The notes under the pieces are model-generated. The model saw only the letters and a program-made list of their open reading frames with translations, searched no databases and was not told where the DNA came from. A program made the position numbers and the translations under genes. A stretch of DNA of 48,232 nucleotides from contig JADGEJ010000027.1 of the NCBI GenBank assembly GCA_016744435.1, positions 1 through 48,232 on the forward strand, read 5' to 3'. The number at the start of each line of letters is the position of its first letter. Position 1 is the first letter of the stretch. The DNA is from Lentibacter sp. (GTDB lineage Bacteria; Pseudomonadota; Alphaproteobacteria; Rhodobacterales; Rhodobacteraceae). Shown here piece by piece: positions 47,988 through 48,232 of this stretch.

Positions 47988-48232
47988 ATGCAGCAATTCT
48001 CCCAATCTCCGACCGAACCCGCCTTCGTGCAAAACCCCTATGGGTTTTACACCATGCTGCGCGCCGCCGGAGACTTGGTCTGGTGGCATGAGTTTGACAT
48101 GCCCTGCGCGGCCTCTCACCGTGCTGTGCATGCGCTGCTGCGCGACCGCCGCTTTGGGCGGGAACCCGTCACACCACGCGCCTTTCCCGCCCACCTCGCG
48201 CCGTTTTACGCGGTCGAGGCGCACTCGATGCT
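47988..48232 (+). CDS. Cytochrome P450, N-terminal part
   Basis: The frame opens at the ATG at 47988 (AAGG just ahead) and runs off the right edge after 81 residues. It starts MQQFSQSPTEPAFVQNPYGF, then has LVWWHEFDMPCAASHRAVHA and LLRDRRFGREPVTPR, the N-terminal pattern of soluble bacterial P450s (meander before the B helix, with VxxLLRDxRFGR). The heme-binding cysteine would lie outside the window. It is divergent from dctB. The identity is based on the N-terminal pattern alone. Confidence 0.75.
   Translation, partial: MQQFSQSPTEPAFVQNPYGFYTMLRAAGDLVWWHEFDMPCAASHRAVHALLRDRRFGREPVTPRAFPAHLAPFYAVEAHSM

Overview
The window looks like a piece of the chromosome of a marine alphaproteobacterium of the Roseobacter group (Rhodobacteraceae). 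The evidence is the moderately GC-rich coding sequence, ribosomal L9 and HU proteins with long extra tails, an alphaproteobacterial-type GTTC-N7-GTTC LexA box upstream of uvrA, a TRAP dicarboxylate transporter with its DctB/DctD pair, and a recurring intergenic hairpin element. The assignment rests on protein and motif recognition, not on a database search. Nearly all of it is core housekeeping DNA. I see no prophage, insertion sequence, CRISPR array or plasmid-type region.

Layout. 1-1.3 kb: the end of an unidentified gene coupled to a Crp/Fnr regulator, then a small YgaP-like membrane protein. 1.3-5.3 kb: a uvrA-patatin operon under an SOS box, then a single-domain rhodanese. 5.7-11.1 kb (minus strand): a membrane-anchored RTX-repeat protein, a methyltransferase, lpdA, a DUF924 protein and an MFS transporter. 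11.2-15.6 kb: queA behind a large AsmA/DUF3971 protein. 15.8-19.2 kb (plus): peroxiredoxin, ferritin-like DUF455 protein, then an M23 endopeptidase and a bactofilin with overlapping genes (cell shape). 19.3-19.8 kb: a small membrane protein and XRE regulator pair behind twin operators. 20.0-24.9 kb (minus): mltG, fabF, acpP, fabG, fabD. 25.0-27.1 kb: a small membrane protein, then rpsF-rpsR-rplI behind a leader with two mutually exclusive or pseudoknotted stems. 27.1-30.8 kb: a VOC protein, an XRE-DUF2975 pair, and an outer-membrane barrel, lipoprotein and PLP lyase chain. 31-36.4 kb: tig, tRNA-Val, an HU-like protein, a small secreted/membrane peptide, and lon with a possible heat-shock promoter. 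36.6-40.3 kb: a small membrane protein, SufT, an A-type Fe-S carrier, a DUF1648 protein, a truncated tfoX, a 2OG-Fe(II) oxygenase and tpiA. 40.5-47.9 kb (minus): dctM, dctQ, dctP, a putative barrel protein, dctD, dctB. 48.0 kb: the start of a cytochrome P450.

The most interesting unit is the dct cluster. Two near-identical 18-bp dyads of DctD-site type lie upstream of dctP, and the kinase and regulator genes sit beside it. The DctD homologue, however, lacks the GAFTGA loop and has a ruined Walker A motif, so it probably cannot drive sigma-54 in the normal way. DctM also carries an internal insertion of about 190 residues.

The second signal is a dispersed intergenic element with three copies here. 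It has a G/C hairpin followed at some distance by GGATATTT-N2-GGAAAGAAAAAG. One copy coincides with the break point of a truncated tfoX. The third is the rpsF leader.
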